From: Thoreauomyces humboldtii
Taxonomy: Eukaryota; Chytridiomycota; Chytridiomycetes; Spizellomycetales; Powellomycetaceae
Direction: 5' to 3'
Assembly: GCA_027596035.1 (NCBI GenBank)
Contig: JADGJA010000220.1
Span: 1-29,515 of the forward strand
DNA length: 29,515 bases
In this document: positions 1 to 10,879 of the stretch, piece by piece
Numbering within the stretch: position 1 is the stretch's first letter
Layout: every line of letters starts with the position of its first letter
Made by a program: the position numbers and the translations under genes
The notes under the pieces: model-generated
What the model was told of the DNA's origin: nothing
The model's database searches: none
What the model saw: only the letters and a program-made list of their open reading frames with translations

Positions 1-397
1 CTCGCCAAAACTCCACCCATCTCATCGCCAATCAGCTGCTTGTTCGCGCAACCCCAGCTGAATACGCAGATTTCAGCAGGCACGCCTATACCTCCATCTG
101 GACGCTACGCAATCTCTCTCGATCCCTCTCAGCATCGCGGGCACACGCCACGTACTCCCACGCGTGTCCACTCGGCATTGTCGTCGACTGTCAGGACATC
201 ACAGCAGCGCTCTCTCATACATCACCACGGCCCGGATAATCCTTGAAAGAACGCTCGCTTAATACTCACTGCCGATCCGGAAACATTTTACTCATTTTCT
301 GCTCGAGAAGACTTTACACATCGAACTCGTAGCATTCGACCCTTGCTTTCCACTCAAGGTCCATCTACCTACCCAGCAGACCGTCAATCGTTGCTCG
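1..397 (+). promoter_or_regulatory. Upstream and 5' leader region of the PPZ phosphatase gene
   Basis: No convincing gene is seen here. The stretch is rich in C and T and in short CA/TC runs, as expected for a fungal promoter and leader. A CCAAT pentamer lies at 28-32. An open frame from 40 to 246 lacks an ATG and has no recognisable content, so I leave it out. No TATA box is evident. The assignment as the promoter of the gene starting at 398 is by position only. Confidence 0.35.
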
Positions 398-2237
398 ATG
401 GGAAGTGGGAACTCAAAGGTCAAGGGCGCAGGGAAGCGCAAAAGTATCTCGAGCTTTTCGGAAAAGGACGTAGCCGAGCTCGTAGCCGGTCAAACTGCGG
501 ACGGTGCTGCTACCGGTCAGAAACTCGATGGCAAAGATGCTGCATCACGGCGAATGTCTGCGCCAGCTACCATTCTCACCACACCCGGATCTCCCACATC
601 TGCGCTCGCCTCACCGAAATCTCCCATTTCTCCCGAAATCCCAACGATCAAAACCTTCACCTCACCACCCGTGCCAACCCCTTCCGCTCCCATCGCTAAC
701 AAAAAATTCCTCGGCTCTCCGCCTCCCATAGCGGCCGACAACACCGATGAGGATGGGACATCCGACGGTGCGGACAACGACAATGACAATGAGAACGATG
801 AGGACGAGTCGGATCGCACCAGCCCAGAGGACGACAAGCCTAGCCCTCTTTCCGACGCGTCTCCCAGCATACTCGGAACTACGCCACAGATCTCGGGTTC
901 TTTCAACAGCAGCAATCGGATCGGACCAAAAGACAAATATGACCTGGACGATATCATTGCGCGGCTGCTCGACGTACGCAATAATAAGCTTTCCAAGCAC
1001 CTTTGCTTGAAGAATTCCGAAGTCATGTCCATCTGCTATGCAGCCCGGCAGGTGCTTCTGGCACAGCCTGCCCTGCTGGATCTCCTTCCACCCGTCCATA
1101 TTGTCGGAGACATCCATGGGCAGTACAGCGATCTCCTCCGCATCTTCGACCTGTGCGGACACCCGCCCAACACAAACTACCTGTTCCTCGGCGACTACGT
1201 GGACCGTGGGAAACAGAGTCTGGAAACCATCCTTCTCTTGTTGTGCTACAAAATCAAGTACCCCGAGAACTTCTTCATTCTGCGTGGAAACCACGAATGC
1301 GCGTCCGTCAACCGAGGTGCGTCGTTGGACATCTTATGGGCGATTTCGGTCTTTGGTAGGATGGATATGCTGACGTTCCCACATCAAAGTGTATGGTTTC
1401 TACGACGAGTGCAAACGTCGATGCAGTCTGAAGATCTGGAGGCTCTTTACGGATGTCTTCAACTGCCTGCCAATAGCTGCGCTGGTTGCCGGCAAGATCT
1501 TTTGCGTACATGGAGGCCTTTCGCCCAGCTTGCAAGCGTAAGTCGTCCTCCGGCTGTTGATGATTGTGGAGTAAACCGCCCATTGACGAGCTGGTTCCAA
1601 TCTCAGGATGGACGACATCCGCGCGATCACACGACCTTCGGACGTGCCAGATTTCGGCTTGCTGAACGGTAGGCCTCGATGCTGCTGCAAATACGAAACA
1701 AATACTAACACTGAGCGATCCTTCCTATCGTTCAGATCTCTTGTGGTCTGACCCGAGCGATGTGCGTAAACGGATTGCAGCCGCCTTTGTTTTACCAATT
1801 CCGATCTAATGCCGTCATTTCTTCCATCACTCTATAGACCGCAAATGATTGGGAGGACAATGAGCGAGGCGTGTCGTACTGTTTCGGCAAGCAGATCGTG
1901 TCCGAATTTCTGGCCAGGCATGATCTCGACCTTGTATGTCGTGCTCACATGGTTGTGGAGGAAGGATATGAGTTCTTCAACAACCGGACTCTCGTTACGG
2001 TCTTTTCGGCGCCCAATTACTGTGGAGAGTTCGACAACAAAGGGTATGCTTCCAAAAAAGCGGCAAGTGGTTGTTCCAGTTCTATAAACTGAAGCTATTG
2101 TGTCAAATGCGTGCAGGGCGGTGATGTTTGTCAACGAGGACCTGTTGTGCTCCTTTGAGATTCTCCAGCCGCAGGCACATCCCCGTCACGGCTCCAAGGG
2201 GAGCAAACGGCGAATGTCTCCTCCACTTTTGAAGTGA
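398..2237 (+). CDS. PPZ1: PPZ-type serine/threonine protein phosphatase (PP1 superfamily), 6 exons
   Basis: A metal-dependent Ser/Thr phosphatase of the PPZ group, a fungal PP1 relative that in yeasts controls cation homeostasis and cell integrity. Exons by GT-AG and reading frame: 398-1316, 1390-1537, 1607-1668, 1736-1761, 1838-2043, 2117-2237, giving 493 residues. The first about 180 residues are a Ser/Pro-rich, disordered arm with a very acidic Asp/Asn/Glu tract near 115-146. It begins MGSGNS, an N-myristoylation signal (Gly2, Ser6). The catalytic domain starts near 181 and shows GDIHG (237-241), GDYVDRG (265-271) and RGNHE (296-300), then across later exons HGGLSP, an SDP segment and [14 protein letters not shown]. 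All metal-binding and catalytic motifs are intact. Exon 4 is only 26 bases; intron 3 holds a CTAAC branch site. The start at 398 is chosen because it gives the myristoylation motif. It could also be called a PP1-like phosphatase, but the long N-terminal arm favours PPZ. Confidence 0.93.
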
Positions 2238-2617
2238 GGGCTTCAATCAGGAGGACTCGGAAGGGGCGACGGATGGCCGGGGAAAAGGACCTTCCATCGG
2301 AACGAGGACTTGGACCGCCATGTCCATCCGTGGAGGAGCAGGCTGGGGAAGGTTGCTGCTTTGGACTTTCGCCGGAGCACGCATTTCTGATTTAAAGGGG
2401 ACCCAGCGACCAGTGTACGCATTTTTTTTTCCTTCTTCACCTGGCAGGTGGGAGCGCCCTACCTTGATACCTTTTGCCAAATGTATGTTGTGGCCCGCAT
2501 GAAAAGAGTAAGGTTGCCCAGGTACGGTGCGTTGAAGATGTGACGATATTCGATACGTGAAAGCTCCCGCGCGGAGTAATTGATGTTGGACTGATTGAAT
2601 AAGGTCCCATGAAAGCT
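2238..2617. other. Convergent intergenic region, 3' ends of two genes
   Basis: A 380-bp gap between the stop codons of the PPZ gene (+) and the rhomboid/UBA gene (-). It presumably holds both 3' UTRs. A short T run lies near 2421-2431. Open frames across it have no recognisable content, and I see nothing else. Confidence 0.6.
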
Positions 2618-3810
2618 CTAATCTCCGAAGAGAATCGCTGCCGCAGCCTCTACGTCGTTGCGGGCCTGCGTGAGAGCCTGCAGCACCCTCGCTTCCGGAA
2701 ATCCCATGCCTGTCAAAAGCTCGACCGCTTCAGGTGGCGGCGGTCCGACCACGGGTGCTGGCGTCCCCCCTGTTCGGCCTCTTGTCCCTCCGAACCCTGC
2801 CTCCCTCCCAACGGACCGCCGCCCCGTCCTCCCTGCTTGCCTTGCGGCAGCCTGGTAACGTTCTTGGAGCTCCACTCTTTGATCCTCGACGGTCGTCCCC
2901 GATAGAAGCTCGCCTTGAGCCGGCGTTCCGGTCGCAAAGGGCTTGAAAACAAAGCTAGCGGTTCGTTGGACGATGGACCAAAACCTCCACGATCGAACTC
3001 CGAGGACGTCGGCCTCGTACAACAAGGCTGCCAGCAGCCCGCCCGCGAAGTTTGTCAACGATGCTGGGAACTGAGCGGAGAGTAGCTGCGAAGGGACGTG
3101 TGAGAAAGGGCACAAACAATCCAGATCAAAAAAATCCCGCCTCCCCACCTGAGCAGCAAAAGCGTAGATCAAGGCGTGGTCCGTCCAATCCCTGCCGAAC
3201 ACCGAGAACTTGTAGCTCTCGGGGACCGTCCTCAGATAGACGCACAGACCGGCCATCACGACGCCCACGGGTCCGGGCGGTATCCTTCCCACGCCCTTTG
3301 CTCCGCTCGCGACGATGCCCCTCGCGAGCACGGTCGCGACGGTCGTGAAGACGGTCGACGCGAGCGCCGACACGAAGAGGAACGACGCGTACTTGTTGGA
3401 CGACCAGCGTCTTTCGAGGAGTCGGAGGTGGTAGAGGAGGTACGTCCCAACGAGGAGCTCGGAGGTGGTGGAGAAGAAGAACTGTGTTGTCACGAAGCGC
3501 CAGAACTGGAAAGGAAGGTGAGGAGTTGGCGCATTGCCTCAGTCGAAAGAGTGCGCCGTCAAGATCCCCCATACTTGGTGGTTCTGGAAGATGTGGGGAT
3601 AAAGTTGAAGCGTAAATCTGTGTCGTACGTCCAAGAGAGAGACAATCACCGTGTTGATCCCCAAGGAGAACACCAATGCCTTAGTGACGGGGGCGTTTGC
3701 TGCGTCAGGGTGAACTCAGCAACGTCAGTCATGCATGATACACCCCTGTTGATTCCACGAGGGAGATACTGCGACATACAGAATCCCGATGGCCCAGCGC
3801 CTTGAAGCAT
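2618..3810 (-). CDS. Rhomboid-like ER membrane protein with C-terminal UBA domain (UBAC2/Dsc2-like), 4 exons
   Basis: Homologue of UBAC2 and fungal Dsc2, rhomboid pseudoproteases of the ER/Golgi that carry a ubiquitin-binding UBA domain and work with membrane ubiquitin ligases. Exons on the minus strand: 3810-3780, 3699-3575, 3505-3149, 3085-2618, giving 326 residues (human UBAC2 has 344). The N-terminus reads MLQGAGPSGF, then NAPVTKAL and the conserved segment LYPHIFQNHQFWRF spanning the exon 2-3 join. Several hydrophobic segments follow, including FFFSTTSELLVGTYLLYHL. After a Gly/Arg/Pro-rich linker, the last about 40 residues are a UBA domain with the MGFPEARVLQAL core. No rhomboid GxSG/His catalytic pair is evident, as expected for a pseudoprotease. 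Exon 1 is only 31 bases. Intron 3 (3086-3148) is 63 bases and has no stop in frame. The start is chosen because it splices in phase onto the conserved second exon. Confidence 0.88.
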
Positions 3811-4160
3811 GACGACAGGTTCTTGAAGCCGGTAGCTTGAAACCGACGGTGTGTACAGTGGGAGCGATCGTGCAATGGGAAACGGCGCAAGGTCGGTCCA
3901 AATTCTTTGACGGGTGCACACCCCCAGTTGCACATCATCCGTCACTTTTACGCCCTGTCGAACCGACCGACTGCGTGCAAAGCCTGGTGCAAAGCTGCAA
4001 AGCCCACCGTAAACGACAGGAAAGACACCATCGCTTCCAGCAACGTTGCCAGTCTATTGTCAAGAACGCTAGGACGGCCGTGGGCTTCTGACTGCCAATC
4101 CAACCGCATGTGGTTCATATTGCGGGCTCGCAGGACTAATAGACGGGACGACGACCGGTC

Positions 4161-4184
4161 TTTGCCTTTGCCTTTGCCTTTGCC
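4161..4184 (+). repeat. Tandem hexamer repeat, TTTGCC x 4
   Basis: Four perfect copies of TTTGCC in the shared upstream region of two divergent genes. It is a simple microsatellite and no function is claimed. Confidence 0.9.
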
Positions 4185-4554
4185 GACGGGAAGCGGACGG
4201 TCCCCCAGTCAGCCAAAAGGATACAACAAGTTCGTCAGAGACTCAGAGCTGACTTGGCATTGGAACCCGCGTGCGTGAGAAAGTTCGCAACCCTTCGGAC
4301 GTCACTCACGGAGGGGGGCCGAGAACAAAAAAAGAAAAAAGAAAAGGAAGAAAGGGGGGGAAACGCCGACCCCCCTCCGTGCCTCCTTCAGCATACCGGG
4401 GAGACTGCATGCAGTAGGCTCTGGTTTACGGCAGAGACGCCTCGATCTCCCCTCCCCTTCCCTTGTCGGACCCCGCTGCTAACTGCTTTTCTTCCTGTCT
4501 GGTTCTGCCCACCGCAATCTTGCCTCCATTTTAAAATCTTGAAGGACGGCATCA

Positions 4555-4568
4555 CCCCCCCCCCCCCC
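4555..4568 (+). repeat. Poly-C run (14 bases) in the ATPase leader
   Basis: Fourteen consecutive C about 120 bases before the ATPase start codon, followed by a CT-rich leader. Length is likely to vary between reads or strains. Confidence 0.85.
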
Positions 4569-4685
4569 AACCAACCCTTCCATAGACCCTCTCTCTCTCA
4601 TACGCATCCCTCCTCTCATCTCCCGATCCCGTCCGTCCCCTCCTCTTCCTCCTCCCTCCCTCCCTCATCCCTTTCGCCTTCCGCA

Positions 4686-7600
4686 ATGTCTTCAACACCA
4701 CCACCTCCGGGCGGCGGAGAGACCGGCGCGGCGCCTGGCGCGACCGTCGCGGATGAAGTCGTCCCTCACCAATCGTCTTCCCCCGTAGCCCCTCAGCAGT
4801 CGTCGGTCGCGTTCGCAGAGCCCGCCAAGGCTCCCATCGAAAGCCAACCTCAACAGGCTGCCGCAATTTCCCCGGCAAAGCCGACGTTCGCCATTGAGGA
4901 GCATCCCCAGGTTGCGCCCGCAAAGACGGACGCGCCTGCCGGCCCAGCAGCTGCGTCAAAGGCAAAGAGCGAAGCTGAATCCGTCGACATCGTGAGTTTC
5001 CCACCCGAGTGGTGCCTCTAACGTGGCCGTACCCGCTAAAATGTTCCGCCGCCGCCACCTTTTGCTAGATCGAGCATATGCTGTCCCTCGAGGACATCCA
5101 GAAGAAATACGATGTAGTGGTCTCCCCCGCCAAGCCAGCGAGCTCTCCTGGACTCACGTCCGCAGAGGCTGCGAAGCGACTGACCGAACAAGGTCTCAAC
5201 CAGCTCAGCCCTCCCAAGCGGAGGCATCCTTTCCTGAAGTTCATGGATCATTTGCTCGGTCTTTTCAACCTGATGCTGTTGGCATCTGGTATCGTTTCCT
5301 ACATTCTCCTCGCCGTCGACTTTGAGAGCAACAAGTCCAACGTACGTTCTTACCCTCTTCATCTTAGCTGCATCTTTGCCATGCTAACCAGGCCGTTTCC
5401 CACGATGCAGTTGTGGCTCGGAGGTATCCTTATCGCCGTTGCGTTCCTCAACGCTCTGATTGAGTTTGTGCAGGGACAGAAGTCCGCTGCCATCCTCGAG
5501 TCCTTCTTGAACATGATCCCTACCAAGTGTTACGCCATCCGTGACGGCAAGGTCGGTCAGATCGCCGCGATCGAGCTTGTCCGTGGTGACGTCGTTTATG
5601 TCCGCAGCGGAGACAAGGTTCCTGCCGATCTCTACGTCTTCTCCGCCAACGAGTTCAAGGTGGACAACTCGTCCCTTACGGGCGAGGCTGATCCTCAGGA
5701 GCGTGTTGTGAAGAACGTACACAAGAATCCTCTGGAAGCTACCAATTTGGTTTTCAACGGAACTCTCTCGGTCAACGGTAAGGCGCTGTCATTGGCATTG
5801 CCAGTACCTCGATCCTGCAGTGCCTGATTCCACATTAACATTACATTGCAGGTGACGGTTATGGTATCGTTGTGCGAACCGGTGACAACACCGTCATTGG
5901 ACAGATCGCCTCCCTTACTGCCAACGAATCTCGCGGAAAGTCCCCCCTCACTACCGAGATTGACAACTTTGTCAAGCTCATCGCAAGCGTTGCCGCCGTC
6001 GTCGCCATCGTCTTTTTCATCCTTGCTCTGACCGCCAAGAGCTTGTCGGTCTCGGCCGCTCTGAACTTCGCCATCGGAACGTTTGTCAGTTTCGTACCCG
6101 AGGGTCTCCCAGCCACTGTCACCGTAAGTATTGGTGTATCTGACTTTTTCGCGGCGCTATATGTTAAAGGAGTCTGTTTTGTAGATTCTCCTCACCTTTG
6201 CTGCTAAACGCATGGCGCTCCGCAATGTGCTGGTGAAGGATCTGCAAGGTGTCGAAACTCTGGGTGCCATTACCCTTCTGGCCACGGACAAGACCGGTAC
6301 CCTCACTCGGAACCAAATGACTGTCACCTACGTTTGGTCCGGAAGCGAGCTCTACTACGCCCAGTCCATGTCGGAGTCGTCCACCGAGGCTCAGGAGGCC
6401 AAGGCCTTGGACATGAACGCCCCCGCCGCGAACGAAATCACACACATTGCCGCTCTCTGCTCCCGTGCCCGGTTCGAATCGAGCGAAGGCCCTGTTTCTG
6501 AACGTCCCGTTCTGGGAGATGCTACTGAGACGGGTCTTCTGCGTTACGCCGCCTCCAAGATCGGGCAGTTCGACGGTGTCTACGACAAGTACCCGAAGGT
6601 CCTCGAGATTCCTTTCAACTCGGAGAACAAGTGGGCGATGACCATTCATCAGAAGAAGCACGATGCCGGCGACCTTATGCTCTACCTCAAGGGCGCTCCC
6701 GAGCGTGTGCTACGTCTTTGCACGTCCTACCATGAGGGCGGTGTCGCCGTTCCCATGACCGATGCGCACAGGGAGAAGTTCGAAAAGACGTATACGTTCA
6801 TGGCTTCCAAGGGTCACCGTGTTCTCGCCTTCGCTGCTCTGGCTCTTCCCCGTGAGCAGTACCCCCACGACTTTGCTTTCACCAAAGACCCCAAGAACTA
6901 CCCTACCGAAGGACTCACCTTCTACGGTCTTATATCCCTCGAGGATCCTCCCAAGCACGGCGTACGTGAGGCTATTGGTCACTGCCGTGAAGCCGGAATC
7001 AAGGTCATGATGGTCACTGGTGACCACCCGCTTACCGCCGAAGCCATTGGACGCAAAATCAACCTCATGCTTCAAGACACCAAGGAGCTCATTGCAGCCA
7101 AGCGCGGAGTTCCCATTGAAAGCATTCCGGAAAGCGAAGTCAACGCTATCGTCATTCACGGAGAGCAGATCGACTCGCTTCAGGAAGCCGACTGGGATAT
7201 GATTTTCGACAAGGAGGAAATCATCTTTGCCCGTACATCCCCTAAGCACAAGCTCCATATCGTCAAGTGCGCCCAGGCCCGTGGTCACATCGTTGGTGTC
7301 ACTGGAGACGGTGTCAACGATTCACCCGCTCTCAAAAAGGCCGATCTCGGAATTGCCATGAACGTTAGTGGAAGTGACGTCTCCAAGGAGGCTGCTGCCA
7401 TGATCTTGATCGACGACAACTTCGCTAGTACCGTAAGCGGTATCGAGGAGGGTCGTTTGATTTTCCAGAACCTGAAGAAATCCATCCAGTACACTATCTC
7501 GCATACTATGCCCGAAGGTGCGTCTGCATGCTCTACTTCAAGGCATTCTTGTAGACTAATTTCCGTCTTGCCTTGACCCAGTGCTTGCCAACATTCTCTA

Positions 7601-8673
7601 CATTGTCGTACCCCTGCCTATCCCTCTGGGAGCGATGTTGATTCTCGTTGCCGACCTTGGTTTCGAGCTCCCCAACGCTCTCTCGTACGCTTGGGACCCT
7701 CCGGAATCGAAGACTGGTCTCATGAAGCTCGCTCCCCGAAAGCCTGTGACGCCCACGTCACTCGCTCGTCTGAAGCGTTTGCATGCTGAGGCTGCTGAGA
7801 ATGGAGAGCCCGCCCGTGATATGGAGTCGGGTGAGACTCCCAAGCCTACCATTGGATCTCGAATCAGTGGAGTTGTTCGCAGCTTCACTGCCCTCTTCAC
7901 TGCCCGCTACTGGCGCAACGCTTTCGAGAAGACTGACGAAGAAGTTCTTGTCGACCGCGGCGTTCTCTCCTGGGCCTACCTCGAGGCGGGCATTATCGAG
8001 ACAATTGGATGCTTGGTTACCTACTTTGCGGCTATGTGGTACTACGCGGGCGCCACCCCTCACGATATCGTCTCCAACGGAAACTCTTGGGGAACGGCCA
8101 GCGGGGTCAAGGCCCCTATCACCCTTGGAAGCGGACGGGTTTTGGTAAGCGCTTTGCTTGTAGCCCTGTGCGCCCAGACTGCGGAGATTTAATCGTGCTG
8201 GTTCCCTTCTTTAGTCAACCGGAGAGCAGGACGACGTCAATCAGATTGGACAATCGGCTTACTACATGGCCATGTTCTTCCAGCAGTGCTTCAACCTATT
8301 CATCTGCAAGGCTCGTCTTGGTTACCCGATCGGTCGCGGCATGTTTGCCAACCGCAACAACTTTTACGCTTGCATCATCGGCTTTGGCATCGTCGTGTTT
8401 ATCGTCTACGTGCCTCCGCTCAACATTGCTTTCTCGACCAGCTACCACCTGTCGCCGCTCATGTGGCTCATCCCTATTGCTAACGGAGTGCTTCTCTATG
8501 GGTACGCCATTGTTAGGAAGAAGATCATCATGTCACGTAAGCCACCTTCCGTTCTCTGGCTCTTTTGGTGGTCTTGTTGCTCACATTTTTTTCTATCAGG
8601 TCAACCCGTGTCATACACTCGCGATGTCGTCGGTCTGCAGATGTACCCCACCCGATGGTCCACTCGCGGTTAA
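4686..8673 (+). CDS. Type IIC (Na,K-ATPase-like) cation-transporting P-type ATPase, alpha subunit, 8 exons
   Basis: An ATP-driven plasma-membrane cation pump of the Na,K/H,K-ATPase alpha group. Exons: 4686-4991, 5069-5341, 5411-5777, 5852-6123, 6185-7517, 7582-8144, 8215-8536, 8600-8673, giving 1169 residues. A Pro/Ala-rich cytosolic arm of about 120 residues precedes the family start. M1 is near 163-186. The actuator loop is LTGEADPQ (about 282-289; most relatives have TGES). M4 has VPEGLP (Glu399). The phosphorylated Asp441 lies in DKTGTLTRNQ, followed by KGAPE, MVTGDHPLTAEA and TGDGVNDSPALKKAD. M5 ends SHTMPE (Glu850) and M6 has DLGFE (Asp875, Glu879). Against animal Na,K-ATPase, two M5 ligands and one M6 Asp differ, so the transported ion is uncertain. 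The M6-M7 loop carries an insertion of roughly 60-75 residues. All catalytic residues are present. No beta subunit is seen nearby. Confidence 0.93.
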
Positions 8674-8968
8674 GCGTTAGTCGCGCCCACACCCTCGACT
8701 TTCCCTCGCATTCTTTGAGAACCATTCTGCATTCGACCTCGTTGTCTTCTGGTCCTCTTAGCTCTGTCCACGACGTCGCTTTCGCGTGGGCAGTAATTTC
8801 CTCACTTGTCCCCATAACTAATAGACGTGTGCCTCTTCTTTTGCGACTTGAAAATTGCGTTCTGCGACTCACCGTCGGTGAGGCCAAGGCATGTCCAGAA
8901 AGCCGGACATATAGAGTTGATCGTGAATCAGTTCCCATATCCACGGTCGAGCGCGCGAACGGTTAAGC

Positions 8969-9733
8969 ATGACAATCATATCCCCAAAGGACCTCGGACT
9001 CGATGGTTGGACCTGGGAGCAAGTCGGCATTTACGCAGCTGGACCCGCCGTGCTTCTCTCAGCCGTGACGATACGACCTCGGTACTGGCGACGTTACGCG
9101 ACCTCGGACTACGTCACTCCCGACGTGATCTCGAAAGGTCTCCGCATGACGGGACGATGCGTGGCAGTCCGAGACAATGACAACTTTCGTTTCCTCCACC
9201 GTCCTCTCTGGCACCGTCTCCTTCGGTTCCCGATGCCCAAGGTCCTCAAGGACCAGACCATCCACGTGCGTCTCGCGGGCATCGACGCGCCCGAGGGTTC
9301 CCACTTTGGGATGAAGATGCAGGCTGGACACGAGGAGAGCAAGGCCTGGCTGACGTCCAGGATCCTGACCAAGAAGGTCTGGATCACGCCGCTGAGGAGA
9401 GACCAGTATGGACGACTGGTGTGCACCGTGGAGAGACGGTCGTGGGGCATCAGGCGTAACGTGTCGCTGGAGATGCTGCAGAGCGGATGGGCGACGGTCT
9501 ACACCTCTGCAGGCGCCGAGTACGGTGGGAATCTGGAGGCGTTCAAGGCGGCGGAGAGGAAAGCCAGGTGAGTGTTGCTGTTTGGTTTTCGAGTGGATCT
9601 CTGACAGGCGTGCCCTGCATCTTGCTGATCTTCCCTGAATTGTACATGCAGAGCGGCAAAGAAAGGCATGTGGGCTTTCAAAGCGCCATACGTAAGTCCT
9701 GCGGAGCATAAGAAAGCGTTCCGAAAGTCATAG
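8969..9733 (+). CDS. LCL3: Staphylococcal-nuclease-like endonuclease, LCL3 family, 2 exons
   Basis: A membrane-anchored nuclease of the fungal LCL3 family, small proteins placed in mitochondria that carry one SNase fold. Exons 8969-9567 and 9652-9733 give 226 residues. A single hydrophobic segment lies near residues 19-33 (IYAAGPAVLLSAV). The SNase core follows: an early strand with GRCVAVRDNDNFRF, then HVRLAGIDAPEG, where Arg and Asp belong to the calcium/active site, then a second basic loop around RRDQYGRLVC and the helical part NVSLEMLQSGWATVY. The C-terminus is KK-rich (GMWAF to the final RKS). Length fits the family. The start at 8969 gives the expected short N-terminus before the membrane anchor. 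The neighbouring NAT gene is convergent, 159 bp away. Confidence 0.9.
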
Positions 9734-9892
9734 TCGATCACCATGGACTTTTCACGACATTAACTGTACCTCATCGACTTCTCAAGCCACGGATTGCACG
9801 GATATCCTCACCGCACGTTATTCATTATTGTTTTGTGTATATAGACATATCATATCTCTTCTATCTGACGCTTCGGACTCCATACATCCATC

Positions 9893-10879
9893 CTACCATG
9901 CCGGGGGAGTTTCACCGACCTTGACCAGCTTGCAACCTTCCTTATACCCTTTGATCCCAAAATACTTTGCAAACGCACCGTCCACGTCCTCCACTTCTTC
10001 GGACGTCACCTGTGTGTCGCCCACGACCGCCGGATCCTCCCCACATGGCCTGATCTTCAGCTTCGTGCCCTGGAGCGAGACCTGACCGACACCGGGCACC
10101 ACCATAGTGGCGAAAGGCACATCAGGGGTGATCGACTCGGGCGCTCGGGACATCCACGTGTGGATGTGGTCCACGGTGGCTTGCTCGGCGGTCACGTCGG
10201 AAAAGTGCATCGCCGATATCCAGGGGTGCGAGGAAGTCAGACGGAACTGGAGTACCCACGATGATCGAGAGGAGGCGGCGGTCTCGAGCTTGCGAAGTCG
10301 GGCTTGCTTCCCTGCGATCCCCGATCCCCGCTCGCCGTCTCGGAGGGCCATCGGCGACGTCAGCGAGTTCTTTGCCATTCCGATGTCCACCAGGTAGCGG
10401 TCGTCCGGGGAGGTGGGACTGCAGACCACCAGGAGGACGTGAGTCGCCCAGATGGAATCCACGTCTGGGTTCGCAAGCGTCTCCAGTTCCTTGCCGTCTT
10501 CCGCATCCATCTCCCCTCCCGTGCTCGGGATCGTCAGATCGACGAGCCATTTACCCGTGCAGAGATCGACCGTGAACCCCACGGCGCGGAGAGCGTACGC
10601 CAGGAGCATGTTCACCTCCAGACAGTATCCGCCTCGAGGCTTCAGCACCATCTTCTCGTACACTTGGTCGGGGGAAAGTCCACACGGCGGCAGGGAGTCA
10701 CGAACGGCAGCTTCCGGTCGCCAGTGGACCGACAAGTTCTCATATGGCACTGCCTGCAGCTGAGCGGATTGAAATCGGCGGAGCGTAGAGAGATCTGGGG
10801 CGAAGTTCCCGGTCGGCGAAAGGCCGACACGGGACAGGTAAGCTGTCAATTGAGCTCGCGTGAAGGCAGGGACGGACAT
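9893..10879 (-). CDS. Arylamine N-acetyltransferase (NAT)
   Basis: A cytosolic enzyme that moves an acetyl (in some fungi malonyl) group from CoA to arylamine substrates through a cysteine intermediate. The intronless frame has 328 residues from the ATG at 10879; an upstream extension in frame to 10915 has no ATG. The catalytic triad is visible: Cys86 in RGGYCLE, His147 in WATHVLL and Asp165 in YLVDIGM. The N-terminal helix has FTRAQLTAYLSRVGL and VPYENLSVHW, typical of the family. Between Cys and His there is an acidic insertion (about 115-140) absent from compact bacterial enzymes. The C-terminal third is less conserved. Fungal NATs are known for detoxifying plant or microbial arylamines, but the substrate here is unknown. 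Confidence 0.9.
   Translation of the reverse strand: MSVPAFTRAQLTAYLSRVGLSPTGNFAPDLSTLRRFQSAQLQAVPYENLSVHWRPEAAVRDSLPPCGLSPDQVYEKMVLKPRGGYCLEVNMLLAYALRAVGFTVDLCTGKWLVDLTIPSTGGEMDAEDGKELETLANPDVDSIWATHVLLVVCSPTSPDDRYLVDIGMAKNSLTSPMALRDGERGSGIAGKQARLRKLETAASSRSSWVLQFRLTSSHPWISAMHFSDVTAEQATVDHIHTWMSRAPESITPDVPFATMVVPGVGQVSLQGTKLKIRPCGEDPAVVGDTQVTSEEVEDVDGAFAKYFGIKGYKEGCKLVKVGETPPAW

Larger units (their letters stand above)
3811..4685. promoter_or_regulatory. Divergent intergenic region between the rhomboid/UBA gene and the P-type ATPase gene
   Basis: An 875-bp gap between two divergent start codons, so it probably carries both promoters. No convincing gene is seen. It contains four tandem TTTGCC hexamers (4161-4184), an A/G-rich stretch at about 4325-4365, a run of 14 C (4555-4568), and a long pyrimidine-rich tract (about 4569-4680) directly before the ATPase ATG, typical of a strongly expressed fungal gene's leader. 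The open frame that enters the ATPase exon from upstream is not coding-like. Confidence 0.5.

Noticed and set aside
517..1294. Minus-strand open frames (171 and 210 residues) over the phosphatase
   Set aside because: They mirror the Ser/Pro and acidic arm of the PPZ gene and contain no domain.
6710..7288. 192-residue minus-strand open frame within the ATPase
   Set aside because: Antisense to the phosphorylation domain of the pump, whose motifs are unmistakable on the plus strand.
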